Source: Bacillota bacterium (GTDB lineage: Bacteria > Bacillota > Clostridia > Acetivibrionales > DSM-1351). From it: a stretch of 43,194 bases of DNA. Below are positions 1 to 9,700 of this stretch, piece after piece. The DNA is taken from NCBI GenBank assembly GCA_023443515.1, contig JAEZUC010000067.1, positions 1 through 43,194 of the forward strand, in the 5' to 3' direction. Positions within the stretch are counted from its first letter, which is position 1, and each line of letters starts with the position of its first letter. The position numbers and the translations under genes are program-made. Below the pieces are notes generated by a model. That model was not told the DNA's origin and ran no database searches. It saw nothing but the letters and a program-made list of their open reading frames with translations.

Positions 1-425
1 TGGCAAAGAAAATTGCAGGTTACGTAAAACTTCAGATTCCTGCGGGGAAAGCAACTCCGGCTCCACCGGTTGGACCAGCTTTAGGACAGCACGGCGTTAA
101 CATTATGGGTTTTTGTAAGGAATTCAACGAAAGAACAGCAAAAGACGCGGGACTTATTATCCCTGTTGTAATAACAGTTTATGCTGACAGATCTTTCTCC
201 TTCATCACAAAGACTCCTCCAGCAGCTGTTCTTCTGAAAAAAGCATGCAAGATTGAAAGCGGCTCTGGTAAGCCAAACAAGGACAAAGTTGCAAAGATCA
301 CTAAGGATGAAGTTCGTAAAATTGCTGAATTGAAGATGCCTGACTTAAATGCGGCAAGCGTTGAAGCAGCAGCAAGTATGATTGCTGGTACAGCACGCAG
401 CATGGGTATCGTAGTAATAGACTAG
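1..425 (+). CDS. rplK: 50S ribosomal protein L11 (5' end clipped by one base)
   Basis: L11 binds the GTPase-associated region of 23S rRNA and forms the base of the L10-L12 stalk. The window opens at the second base of the start codon (TGG CAA AG...), so only the A of ATG is missing; the protein would be 141 residues, the usual length. The N-terminal proline-rich segment (KATPAPPVGPALGQHGVNI) and the C-terminal GTARSMGIVV are classic L11 signatures. It is followed by rplA after about 90 bases, the normal rplKA order; nusG and secE would be expected just upstream, outside the window. Identification is secure. Confidence 0.97.
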   Translation, partial: AKKIAGYVKLQIPAGKATPAPPVGPALGQHGVNIMGFCKEFNERTAKDAGLIIPVVITVYADRSFSFITKTPPAAVLLKKACKIESGSGKPNKDKVAKITKDEVRKIAELKMPDLNAASVEAAASMIAGTARSMGIVVID

Positions 426-513
426 TATCCTCTTCTTTGAATTACTAGTTTTAAGTTCGTGGGAGGAAACCAAGGGTTTACGACAATAATCAACCACTTA
501 AGGAGTGTGACAT

Positions 514-1209
514 ATTTTTAGAGGAAATAAGTATCAAGAAATCTAAAAACTTATTGATAGACAAAAGCTTCATGATCCTGCAGAAGCTCTCGATCTTACT
601 CAGAAAACAGCGAAAGCTAAGTTTGATGAGACTGTAGAGGTTCATATAAAGCTTGGTGTTGACTCCAGACATGCAGACCAACAGGTTAGAGGTGCAGTAG
701 TACTTCCTCACGGAACCGGTAAAAAGGTTAGAGTGTTGGTATTTGCTAAGGGAGACAAGGCAAAGGAAGCTGAACAGGCCGGTGCTGAATTCGTTGGTGC
801 TGAAGAATTGGTAACAAAGATTCAGAATGAAAACTGGTTTGAATATGATGTAGTAGTTGCAACCCCTGATATGATGGGTGTTGTTGGTAGATTAGGTAAG
901 GTGCTTGGTCCTAAGGGACTTATGCCAAACCCAAAAGCAGGTACTGTATCAATGGACGTAGCAAGAGCTATCGCTGATATCAAGGCCGGTAAAATTGAGT
1001 ACAGACTTGACAAGACAAATATTATTCACTGTCCAATAGGAAAGGTTTCATTTGGTACAGAGAAGCTTATGGATAACTTCCATACACTTCTTGGAGCAGT
1101 AGTTAAGGCTAAGCCTGCAGCTGCAAAGGGACAATACTTGAAGAGCGTAGTAGTTTCTTCAACTATGGGACCTGGTATCAAAATCAACCCAATCAAGGTT
1201 ACTGAATAA
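514..1209 (+). pseudogene. rplA: 50S ribosomal protein L1, frame disrupted at its 5' end as written
   Basis: L1 forms the mobile L1 stalk at the ribosomal E site and often autoregulates its own mRNA. From codon 547 to the stop the frame reads as an intact L1 (KFDETVEVHIKLGVDSRH, RGAVVLPHGTGKKVRVLVF, GPKGLMPNPKAGTV). At the 5' end two things are wrong. The codon placed where the start should be, 8 bases after the AGGAG at 501-505, is ATT (514-516), and codon 11 is TAA (544-546) where homologues have a residue such as Ser. Both could be single G:C to T:A transversions (ATG to ATT, TCA to TAA; inference). The first usable in-frame starts after the stop are GTG 730 and TTG 733, which would lose about 70 residues and have no ribosome-binding site. 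This is either a sequence error or a genuinely damaged gene; protein identity is certain. Confidence 0.85.
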
Positions 1210-1239
1210 TAAAACCAGTTGACTTCTAAAAAAAGGTAC

Positions 1240-1268
1240 TTTACAAATTGCTTGTTAAGTATTATTAT
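1240..1268 (+). promoter_or_regulatory. Candidate sigma-A promoter for the rplJL leader
   Basis: TTTACA (1240-1245), 17-base spacer, TATTAT (1263-1268). It lies just after rplA and just before the structured L10 leader, where Firmicutes usually have an rplJL promoter. Confidence 0.55.
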
Positions 1269-1274
1269 ATAAAG

Positions 1275-1469
1275 GTCAAGCGTGACGACAGTATTGAAAC
1301 AGATTCAATAGTCTATATCGCAAAAATAATGTAAGCCATAGACAGTGGGAGCTGATGTCTAAGGACAGAAGCCTAACAGATGATTTCATCATCCCGCCGA
1401 GGTAGTGATTGTGAATTGAGGTTAATCACCCTTTGTATGTCTATGTGCGTACGAAGGGTTTTTATTTTT
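1275..1469 (+). ncRNA. L10 (rplJ) ribosomal protein leader with attenuator
   Basis: The roughly 300 bases between rplA and rplJ hold no gene but resemble the Firmicutes L10 leader, the mRNA structure bound by the L10-L12 complex to repress its own operon. Visible elements are a GTGATT/AATCAC stem (about 1405-1428) that would compete with a following terminator hairpin, whose arms are 1428-1439 and 1448-1459 (ACCCTTTGTATG with CGTACGAAGGGT, two G-U pairs) and which is followed by a T-run at 1460-1468. The layout implies premature termination controlled by L10 binding. The family assignment is from position and architecture; the covariance model was not run. Confidence 0.7.
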
Positions 1470-1527
1470 GGTGAAAAATTAACTTTAGTATATTTTTCTT
1501 ACTTAACCGCAAAAGGAGGTGGATGTT

Positions 1528-2061
1528 TTGCCTAGTAACAGAATACTTGAACAGAAGAAGCAGGTAGTTGCTGAGTTAACTGAAAAAGTTAAAGCTGCAC
1601 AATCAATTGTATTAGCTGATTACAGAGGTCTAACCGTTGAGCAGGATACAGAATTGAGAAATGCTTTAAGAGCGGCTGGTGTTGAATATAGAGTTGTTAA
1701 AAATACATTAACCAGTTTTGCTATGAAGGAAAACGGACTCGAAGGATTGGATCCTTTCCTGAATGGTCCTACTGCAATGGCAATCAGTTCTACTGATGCT
1801 GTGGCACCTGCAAAGGTTCTTTCAGAATTTTCAAAGAAGTTCGAAAAGCTCGAACTCAAGGTTGGTGTAGTTGAGGGTAAGGTAATCGATCTTGATGGAA
1901 TTAAAGCTCTTGCTGAGTTGCCATCACGTGAAGTTCTTATCGCAAAGGTATTGGGAGGCTTCAATGCTCCTATATCCGGCTTCGTAAATGTTTTGAACGG
2001 AAATATGAGAGGTTTGGTTGTAGCATTAAATGCTATTGCTGAACAAAAAGCAAATGCTTAA
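1528..2061 (+). CDS. rplJ: 50S ribosomal protein L10
   Basis: L10 anchors the L7/L12 dimers to the ribosomal stalk and represses its own mRNA. The best start is TTG at 1528, 6 bases after AAAGGAGGTGG (1512-1522), giving 177 residues beginning MPSNRILEQKK, typical of clostridial L10. A GTG at 1519 is in frame but lies inside the Shine-Dalgarno and would add three residues. Seen in the sequence: LADYRGLTVEQ, TELRNALRAAGVEYRVVKNTL, and a C-terminal helix (residues about 140-177) for L12 binding. Co-transcribed with rplL 67 bases downstream. Confidence 0.96.
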   Translation: MPSNRILEQKKQVVAELTEKVKAAQSIVLADYRGLTVEQDTELRNALRAAGVEYRVVKNTLTSFAMKENGLEGLDPFLNGPTAMAISSTDAVAPAKVLSEFSKKFEKLELKVGVVEGKVIDLDGIKALAELPSREVLIAKVLGGFNAPISGFVNVLNGNMRGLVVALNAIAEQKANA

Positions 2062-2128
2062 TTTTATTAAGAAGCTTTAAATATTAAAAAAATTATTAAA
2101 AACAAAAATTATTTGGAGGTATTATACA

Positions 2129-2512
2129 ATGGCTAGCGAAAAGGTTGTAAAGTTAATTGAAGATGTAAAGAATTTGACAGTATTAGAATTATCAGAACTC
2201 GTAAAGGCTCTTGAAGAAGAATTTGGAGTATCAGCGGCAGCTCCTGTAGCAGTTGCAGCAGCACCAGCAGCAGGCGGAGCAGCTCCTGCAGCTGAAGAAA
2301 AGACTGAATTCAACGTTATATTGAAGGACGTTGGAGCAGACAAAATCAAGGTTATTAAAGTTGTTAGAGAAGCAACTGGTCTTGGTTTAAAAGAAGCTAA
2401 GGATCTCGTTGATGGCGCTCCTAAGACTATCAAAGAGAACGTTTCAAAGGACGAAGCAGCTGCAATCGAAGCTAAGTTCAAGGAAGTTGGAGCAACTATT
2501 GAAATTAAGTAA
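2129..2512 (+). CDS. rplL: 50S ribosomal protein L7/L12
   Basis: The multi-copy stalk protein that recruits and activates translational GTPases. It has 127 residues: an N-terminal dimerisation helix (1-35), an Ala/Pro-rich hinge (about 36-58), and the globular C-terminal domain with GLGLKEAKDLVDGAPKTIKE, the factor-binding face. A strong site (TTGGAGG at 2113-2119) precedes ATG 2129. The gene is followed by a terminator, so the rplKAJL unit probably ends here. Confidence 0.98.
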   Translation: MASEKVVKLIEDVKNLTVLELSELVKALEEEFGVSAAAPVAVAAAPAAGGAAPAAEEKTEFNVILKDVGADKIKVIKVVREATGLGLKEAKDLVDGAPKTIKENVSKDEAAAIEAKFKEVGATIEIK

Positions 2513-2530
2513 TTTCAACTGAATAAAAAA

Positions 2531-2559
2531 GAGGCACTCTGTGAGCGCCTCTTTTTTTT
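2531..2559 (+). terminator. Rho-independent terminator after rplL
   Basis: GAGGCACTC and GAGCGCCTC pair with one mismatch around a short loop and are followed by eight T. Ends the rplJL transcript. Confidence 0.85.
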
Positions 2560-2622
2560 AAATCTAAGTTAAATTGAATAAGTTTAAGTTAATTATATAC
2601 AAAATGTAGAAAAACAAAATAA

Positions 2623-2648
2623 AAAAACGCACTAAATAAGGCGTTTTT
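2623..2648 (+). terminator. Second weak hairpin, AAAAACGC/GCGTTTTT
   Basis: An 8-bp stem with a 10-base loop whose 3' arm is itself T-rich, about 60 bases past the first terminator and 5 bases before the -35 box of the next promoter. Probably a back-up terminator insulating rpoB. Confidence 0.5.
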
Positions 2649-2652
2649 ATGA

Positions 2653-2681
2653 TTGACAAGCTATACGTACTATGATATAAT
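2653..2681 (+). promoter_or_regulatory. Consensus sigma-A promoter upstream of rpoB
   Basis: TTGACA (2653-2658), exactly 17 bases, TATAAT (2676-2681). Transcription would start near 2688 and leave a leader of about 320 bases before rpoB. The rest of the gap 2682-3008 is AT-rich with no ORF of note. Confidence 0.75.
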
Positions 2682-2917
2682 TATACACTGCATTAAATTC
2701 TATTATCATTTCCGAGTCTAAGAATTCGTACTTGATGTACATAATTATAGCATATACGAATAAACAAGACAATAATTGTTAATAATATTTTAATGTTTGC
2801 TATGGGTTTATTATATGTAGGTTTTAGAAATATATACAGATTAAGAAGTACCTGAAAAAATTACTAAACCATGCCCTAATAAATCTTTAATTAGTTTTTA
2901 GTTGTAACTGCAGTTAA

Positions 2918-2945
2918 TTTGATTTACGATTTTACATAATATAAT
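2918..2945 (+). promoter_or_regulatory. Possible proximal rpoB promoter
   Basis: TTTGAT (2918-2923), 16 bases, TATAAT (2940-2945), with a CATAAT...ATTATG inverted repeat over the -10. It would give a leader of about 60 bases. Weaker -35 than the distal promoter. Confidence 0.4.
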
Positions 2946-3008
2946 TCTAATTATGTGAAATTTTAAAATATTCCTAATAAAGTCATAAGTTTATGAGGTG
3001 ATATAAAT

Positions 3009-6000
3009 ATGGTACAACCCGTAAAATTGGGTAGAAACACCAGGATGAGTTATTCCAAAATGCGAGAAGTACTTGAAATGCCAAATTTGATAGAGGTTCA
3101 AAAGAACTCTTATCAATGGTTTTTGGATGAAGGACTTCGTGAAGTTTTCAGAGATATTTCCCCAATAACAGATTATACTGGAAACTTGATATTGGATTTT
3201 GTGGATTATTCGCTTGATGATACGCCAAAGTATAGTGTCGAAGAATGTAAGGAAAGGGACACTACATACTCAGCCCCCCTCAAAGCGAAGGTAAGATTAA
3301 TTAACAAGGAATCTGGAGAAGTAAAAGAGCAGGAAATCTTCATGGGTGATTTTCCTCTTATGACAGACACAGGAACCTTTATAATTAATGGTGCAGAGCG
3401 TGTAATTGTCAGCCAGTTGGTAAGATCACCTGGTATTTACTATTCAATGAAGTTTGACCGTGTCGGAAAAAAACTGTACTCAAACACAGTTATTCCTAAC
3501 AGGGGAGCTTGGCTTGAATATGAAACAGACTCAAACGATATACTTTCAGTCAGAATAGACAGGACAAGAAAATTGCCACTAACTGTACTGCTCAGAGCGT
3601 TAGGGTATGGTACTGACTTTGAGATTACTAAATTGTTGGGTGAAGATGAAAGACTTCTTGCAACAATACAAAAGGATAATGCAAAAACTACAGAAGAAGG
3701 ATTACTTGAAATATACAAGAGATTAAGACCTGGAGAACCGCCTACAGTTGATAGTGCAAGGTCTCTGCTCAATAGCTTGTTTTTTGATCCAAAGAGATAT
3801 GATCTTGCTAAGTTTGGTAGGTTTAAATTTAATAAAAAGCTGGCAATATCAAATCTGATCGGCGGGCAGGTTGCAGCAGAAAATATCGTATCAGCTGAGA
3901 CAGGCGAGATATTGGTAACCGAAGGTGAGTTAATTGAAAGAGAAAAGGCTGTAGAAGTTCAGAACTCCGGTGTCAATGTAGTGTATTTGTCAGTTGAAGG
4001 TAAATCTATAAAAGTTATCGGAAACAACACTGTTGATATACGTGCTTTTGTTGATTTTGATGTATCTGATATAGGTATAACCGAAAGAGTTCAGTATGCG
4101 GTATTAAAGGAAATTCTTGAAAATACCAGTGGCGAAGAGCAGATAAAGAAAGCTCTTAAAGAGAGAATTAATGACTTGATTCCTAAGCACATCACAATTG
4201 AAGATATAATTGCATCAATAAATTATATCATTAATCTTGATTACGGAATCGGATCAATTGACGATATTGACCACTTGGGTAACAGAAGACTCCGTTCAGT
4301 GGGAGAATTGCTTCAGAATCAGTTCAGAATAGGTCTCTCAAGAATGGAAAGAGTTGTTAGAGAGAGAATGACTATACAAGATATCGATATAGTTACGCCT
4401 CAGGCATTAATAAATATAAGACCGGTTGCAGCAGCTATAAAAGAATTCTTTGGAAGTAGCCAGTTGTCGCAGTTTATGGATCAGACAAATCCTCTTGCCG
4501 AATTAACACACAAGAGAAGGCTCAGTGCCTTGGGACCTGGTGGTTTGAGCAGGGAGAGAGCCGGCTTCGAAGTCCGTGACGTTCACCATTCTCACTATGG
4601 CCGTATGTGTCCTATTGAGACACCAGAAGGCCCGAACATCGGTTTGATAGGTTCATTGAGTACCTATGCAAGAGTTAATGAGTATGGATTTATAGAAGCA
4701 CCATACAGAAAAGTAGATAAGAAAAACAGAAGAGTTACAAATGAAATAGTATACCTTACAGCTGACGTAGAAGACCCGTTCGTTGTTGCTCAGGCGACAG
4801 AACCTCTCCAAGATGATGGTACTTTTATTGCAAAAAAGGTAGTAGCTCGTTATAGACATGAAATATTAGAAGTTGAGAGCAATAAGATTGACTTCATGGA
4901 TGTGTCGCCAAAGCAGATGGTATCTGTTGCTACAGCCATGATCCCGTTCCTTGAAAACGATGACGCCAACCGTGCGTTGATGGGTTCAAACATGCAACGT
5001 CAGGCAGTTCCGTTAATCAAGGCTGATTCTCCTATCGTAGGTACAGGTATTGAGTACAAGGCGGCAAGAGATTCAGGAGTCTGTGTTATTGCCAGAAATG
5101 CAGGTGTAGTAGATAAAGTATCTGCCAGCGAAATAGTGATTAAGACGAATAACGGGCAAAAAGATACCTATAAGCTACTAAAATATATGCGTTCAAACCA
5201 AGGAACCTGTTTGAATCAAAGGCCTATTGTAAGAAAAGGCGAGGCAATAGAAAAAGGTGACATTATTGCTGACGGACCGTCAACAAATAATGGAGAAATA
5301 GCTCTTGGCAGAAACATTCTCATAGGATTTATGACATGGGAAGGTTACAACTACGAGGATGCTATTCTTATAAATGAAAAACTTGTTAAAGAAGATGTTT
5401 ATACATCCATACACATAGAGGAATACGAAGCAGAGTCAAGAGATACTAAGCTCGGACCTGAAGAAATCACAAGAGATATTCCAAATGTCGGAGAGGAAGC
5501 ACTTAAAGACCTTGATGACAGAGGAATTATCAGAATAGGTGCAGAGGTTCGTGCAGGAGATATTCTTGTTGGTAAGGTTACTCCGAAAGGAGAGACAGAG
5601 CTTACAGCAGAAGAACGTTTGCTCAGAGCAATATTTGGAGAAAAGGCGAGAGAAGTTCGTGATACATCCCTGAGAGTACCTCATGGTGAATCCGGTATAA
5701 TTGTCGACGTTAAGGTGTTCACTCGTGAGAATGGTGATGAACTTCCACCGGGAGTAAATCAGCTTGTAAGATGCTACATTGCTCAGAAGAGAAAGATTTC
5801 TGTCGGCGATAAGATGGCAGGAAGACACGGTAACAAGGGTGTTATTTCAAGAATACTTCCTGAAGAAGATATGCCGTTTTTACCTGATGGTACACCATTG
5901 GAGATAGTTTTAAACCCACTGGGCGTTCCATCACGTATGAATATCGGTCAGGTGCTTGAAGTGCATTTAGGATTTGCAGCTAAAGCACTGGGTTGGAAAA

Positions 6001-6749
6001 TCGCAACTCCAGTATTTGATGGTGCAACAGAGGAAGACATCAGGGATACTCTTATCCAAGCGGGAAAAGACCCGGATGGTAAAACAGTACTTTATGACGG
6101 AAGAACAGGTGAACCCTTTGACAATAGGGTAACAGTAGGGTATATGTATTACCTTAAACTGGCTCACTTGGTTGATGATAAGATACATGCCCGTTCAACA
6201 GGTCCATACTCACTTGTAACGCAACAACCACTTGGCGGTAAGGCCCAGTTCGGCGGACAGCGTTTTGGAGAAATGGAAGTTTGGGCGCTGGAAGCATACG
6301 GAGCTGCCTATACACTGCAGGAAATACTTACAGTTAAGTCTGATGATGTTGTAGGTAGAGTTAAGACATACGAATCCATAGTTAAGGGCGAGAATGTTCC
6401 TGAACCTGGAATTCCTGAGTCCTTCAAGGTTCTTATAAAAGAACTTCAGAGTTTGGCGCTTGATGTTAAAGTTTACTCTGAAGAACAGGAAGAAATTGCA
6501 ATAAAAGAATATGTTGAAGATGAACTTGAAGATTTGAACGTTAACATCGAAGGCAGAGAAGACGAAGTAATTCTGACAAATGATTTTGACAACGAATTAA
6601 GAGACGATGTTCTTGAAGAAGAGCTGGATATTGATGACCTTGATATAGGAACAATCAGTACCGGTGACAATCTGGAAGAAGAATTGACTGAAGAATTATT
6701 TGCTGATGACGATCTAAGCGATGACTTTGAAGACAACGAAGATTTTTAA
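3009..6749 (+). CDS. rpoB: DNA-directed RNA polymerase subunit beta
   Basis: The beta subunit forms one jaw of the catalytic core. ATG 3009 follows GAGGTGAT. The 1246-residue protein is complete: the rifampicin cluster (about residues 483-512, SSQLSQFMDQ then THKRRLSALGPGGL) has the residues found in rifampicin-sensitive enzymes, with GRMCPIETPEGPNIGLIGSL after it. The GDKMAGRHGNKG active-site loop and the QPLGGKAQFGGQRFGEMEVW clamp motif follow. Residues 1158-1246 are a very acidic tail (runs of D/E); Bacillus RpoB has a shorter acidic end. rpoC follows after 16 bases, so the two are co-transcribed. No truncation or frameshift is seen. Confidence 0.99.
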   Translation: MVQPVKLGRNTRMSYSKMREVLEMPNLIEVQKNSYQWFLDEGLREVFRDISPITDYTGNLILDFVDYSLDDTPKYSVEECKERDTTYSAPLKAKVRLINKESGEVKEQEIFMGDFPLMTDTGTFIINGAERVIVSQLVRSPGIYYSMKFDRVGKKLYSNTVIPNRGAWLEYETDSNDILSVRIDRTRKLPLTVLLRALGYGTDFEITKLLGEDERLLATIQKDNAKTTEEGLLEIYKRLRPGEPPTVDSARSLLNSLFFDPKRYDLAKFGRFKFNKKLAISNLIGGQVAAENIVSAETGEILVTEGELIEREKAVEVQNSGVNVVYLSVEGKSIKVIGNNTVDIRAFVDFDVSDIGITERVQYAVLKEILENTSGEEQIKKALKERINDLIPKHITIEDIIASINYIINLDYGIGSIDDIDHLGNRRLRSVGELLQNQFRIGLSRMERVVRERMTIQDIDIVTPQALINIRPVAAAIKEFFGSSQLSQFMDQTNPLAELTHKRRLSALGPGGLSRERAGFEVRDVHHSHYGRMCPIETPEGPNIGLIGSLSTYARVNEYGFIEAPYRKVDKKNRRVTNEIVYLTADVEDPFVVAQATEPLQDDGTFIAKKVVARYRHEILEVESNKIDFMDVSPKQMVSVATAMIPFLENDDANRALMGSNMQRQAVPLIKADSPIVGTGIEYKAARDSGVCVIARNAGVVDKVSASEIVIKTNNGQKDTYKLLKYMRSNQGTCLNQRPIVRKGEAIEKGDIIADGPSTNNGEIALGRNILIGFMTWEGYNYEDAILINEKLVKEDVYTSIHIEEYEAESRDTKLGPEEITRDIPNVGEEALKDLDDRGIIRIGAEVRAGDILVGKVTPKGETELTAEERLLRAIFGEKAREVRDTSLRVPHGESGIIVDVKVFTRENGDELPPGVNQLVRCYIAQKRKISVGDKMAGRHGNKGVISRILPEEDMPFLPDGTPLEIVLNPLGVPSRMNIGQVLEVHLGFAAKALGWKIATPVFDGATEEDIRDTLIQAGKDPDGKTVLYDGRTGEPFDNRVTVGYMYYLKLAHLVDDKIHARSTGPYSLVTQQPLGGKAQFGGQRFGEMEVWALEAYGAAYTLQEILTVKSDDVVGRVKTYESIVKGENVPEPGIPESFKVLIKELQSLALDVKVYSEEQEEIAIKEYVEDELEDLNVNIEGREDEVILTNDFDNELRDDVLEEELDIDDLDIGTISTGDNLEEELTEELFADDDLSDDFEDNEDF

Positions 6750-6765
6750 GGAAGGGAGATAAGCT

Positions 6766-9700
6766 ATGTTTGAACTGAACAATTTTGATTCTATAAAAAT
6801 AGGATTAGCTTCTCCGGAAAAGGTCAGAGAATGGTCAAAGGGTGAAGTAAAAAAGCCTGAAACTATAAATTACAGAACTTTGAAGCCTGAAAGAGACGGT
6901 TTGTTCTGCGAAAGGATTTTCGGTCCCCAAAAGGACTGGGAATGCCATTGCGGTAAGTATAAAAGAATAAGATACAAGGGTATAGTATGTGACCGTTGTG
7001 GCGTTGAAGTTACAAGGTCAAAGGTAAGAAGAGAAAGAATGGGACATATTGAGCTTGCTGCTCCGGTATCACATATCTGGTACTTCAAGGGAATACCAAG
7101 CAGAATGGGCTTGATCCTTGATATGTCTCCCAGATCACTTGAAAAGATACTGTATTTTGCATCATATGTTGTTATTGACCCGGGTCAGACACCATTGTCC
7201 AAGAAACAGGTATTAACAGAAAAGGAATACAGAGACAGTGTTGACAAGTTCGGCATGAATTTCAGAGCCGCTATGGGAGCTGAAGCTGTAAAGGAATTGC
7301 TCGTTGAGATTGATCTTGAAAGTCTTTCCAAGGAGCTAAGAGCTGAGCTGACTGAATCTACAGGACAAAAGAGAATCAGAGCAGTCAAAAGACTTGAGGT
7401 TGTTGAGGCTTTCAGACTTTCAGGCAACCGCCCTGAATGGATGATCCTTGATGTTGTTCCTGTAATTCCGCCTGAACTCAGACCAATGGTTCAGTTGGAT
7501 GGAGGAAGATTTGCAACATCTGACTTGAATGACCTGTACAGAAGGGTTATAAATAGAAATAACAGATTAAAAAGACTTCTTGATTTAGGAGCTCCTGACA
7601 TAATTGTAAGAAATGAAAAACGTATGCTTCAGGAAGCAGTAGATGCATTGATAGATAATGGCAGAAGAGGACGTCCGGTAACAGGACCTGGAAACAGACC
7701 TCTTAAATCACTTTCGGATATGCTGAAGGGTAAGCAGGGACGTTTCCGTCAGAACCTTCTCGGTAAGCGTGTTGACTACTCAGGACGTTCAGTTATCGTT
7801 GTAGGTCCTGACTTGAAGATATTCCAGTGTGGTCTGCCAAAAGAAATGGCCTTGGAATTGTTTAAGCCGTTTGTAATGAAAAAGCTTGTTAATGATGGCT
7901 TGGCACACAATATAAAAAGTGCGAAGAGAATGGTTGAAAGAGTAAGAAATGAAGTATGGGACGTTCTTGAAGAAGTAATAAAAGAGCATCCTGTGTTACT
8001 CAACCGTGCTCCTACACTTCACAGACTTGGTATACAGGCATTTGAACCTGTACTGGTTGAAGGAAGAGCTTTAAAGCTTCATCCGTTGGTATGTTCAGCA
8101 TACAATGCTGACTTTGACGGTGACCAGATGGCAGTTCACGTTCCTTTGTCAGCGGAAGCTCAATCAGAGGCAAGATTCCTGATGCTGTCAGCAAATAACT
8201 TACTGGCACCTAAGGACGGTAAACCTATTACTGTACCAACTCAGGATATGGTCTTGGGTAGTTATTACCTGACAATAGAAAAGCCAAATGAACCCGGTGA
8301 CGGAAAAGTATTCTGTGATATGAATGAAGTTCTTATGGCGTATCAGGAAGGGGTACTTGGACTTCATGCTCAGATAAAGGTCAGAGTAGAAAAAGAGATA
8401 AACGGTGTAAAAATGAGAAAAGTAATCAGTTGTACACCGGGAAGACTTATCTTTAATGAAGCGATACCGCAGGATCTTGGTTTTGTAGATAGAAGTGACG
8501 AGAGCAAGTTGTTTGACCTGGAAATTAACTTCCTTGTAGGTAAGAAAGAACTTGGAAAAATTATAGACAAATGTATAAGGGTACACGGAACTACCAAAAC
8601 AGCCGTTATACTTGATAAAATAAAAGCGTTGGGCTTTAAGTACTCCACAAGAGGTGCTATCACGATCAGTGTATCTGATATGGTAATACCTGAGATAAAG
8701 AAGCAATATCTCCAGGAGACTGAAAATACTATTGATAATATCGTTAAGCAGTTTAAGAGAGGACTTATTTCAGATGAAGAAAGATATAATTCTGTAATAA
8801 GTGCTTGGACAGAAACAGGTGAAAGTATCACCAAGGCTCTTATTGATAACCTCGACAGATTCAACCCTGTGTACATGATGTCACAGTCAGGAGCGAGAGG
8901 TAATATCAATCAGATCAAGCAGCTTGCAGGTATGAGAGGTTTGATGGCCGATACGTCCGGTAAGACCATTGAGATACCGATTAAGTCAAACTTCCGTGAA
9001 GGTCTTAACGTTTTGGAATTCTTTATTTCAACTCACGGAGCCAGAAAAGGTCTGGCCGATACTGCACTTAGAACCGCTGACTCAGGTTACCTCACTAGAC
9101 GTCTTGTTGACGTAAGTCAGGATGTTATAGTAAGAGAGCTTGATTGCGGTACTGACAAAGGTATTGAAGTTTATGATATCAAGGACGGTGGCGAAATAAT
9201 TGAGCCGTTATCAGAGAGACTTGTTGGAAGATATTTAACTGAAGACATGTATGACCCTAATACAAAGGAATTAATAGCAACTAAAGACGAAGCTATCGAT
9301 GAGAAGAAAGCTTCTACAATAGCTAAGTCGGGTGTTAAGAAGGTAAGAATCAGATCAGTTCTTACTTGTCATTCAGAGGTTGGAATATGTGCCAAGTGTT
9401 ATGGAGCGAACCTTGCAACAGGTGATGCTGTTAACGTTGGTGAGGCGGTAGGTATAATAGCTGCACAGTCAATCGGTGAACCGGGTACGCAGCTGACAAT
9501 GAGAACATTCCATACCGGTGGTGTTGCCGGTGATGATATTACACAGGGTCTCCCTCGTGTAGAGGAATTGTTTGAAGCAAGAAAGCCTAAGGGACTTGCA
9601 ATTATATCTGAAATAGCCGGTAACGTTAAGCTTGCAGAATCAAAGAAGAAGAGAGAAGTAATTATTACTGCTGAAGATGGTGAATCAAAATCCTACCAGA

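Noticed and set aside
733..1209. A short L1 beginning at TTG 733 as an independent gene
   Set aside because: Lacks the conserved N-terminal part and any ribosome-binding site; it is the tail of the disrupted rplA frame.
8200..8909. Two long minus-strand open frames (168 and 179 codons) inside rpoC
   Set aside because: They lie wholly within a strongly conserved gene in other frames, have low-complexity Ser/Leu/Ile composition and no ribosome-binding site.
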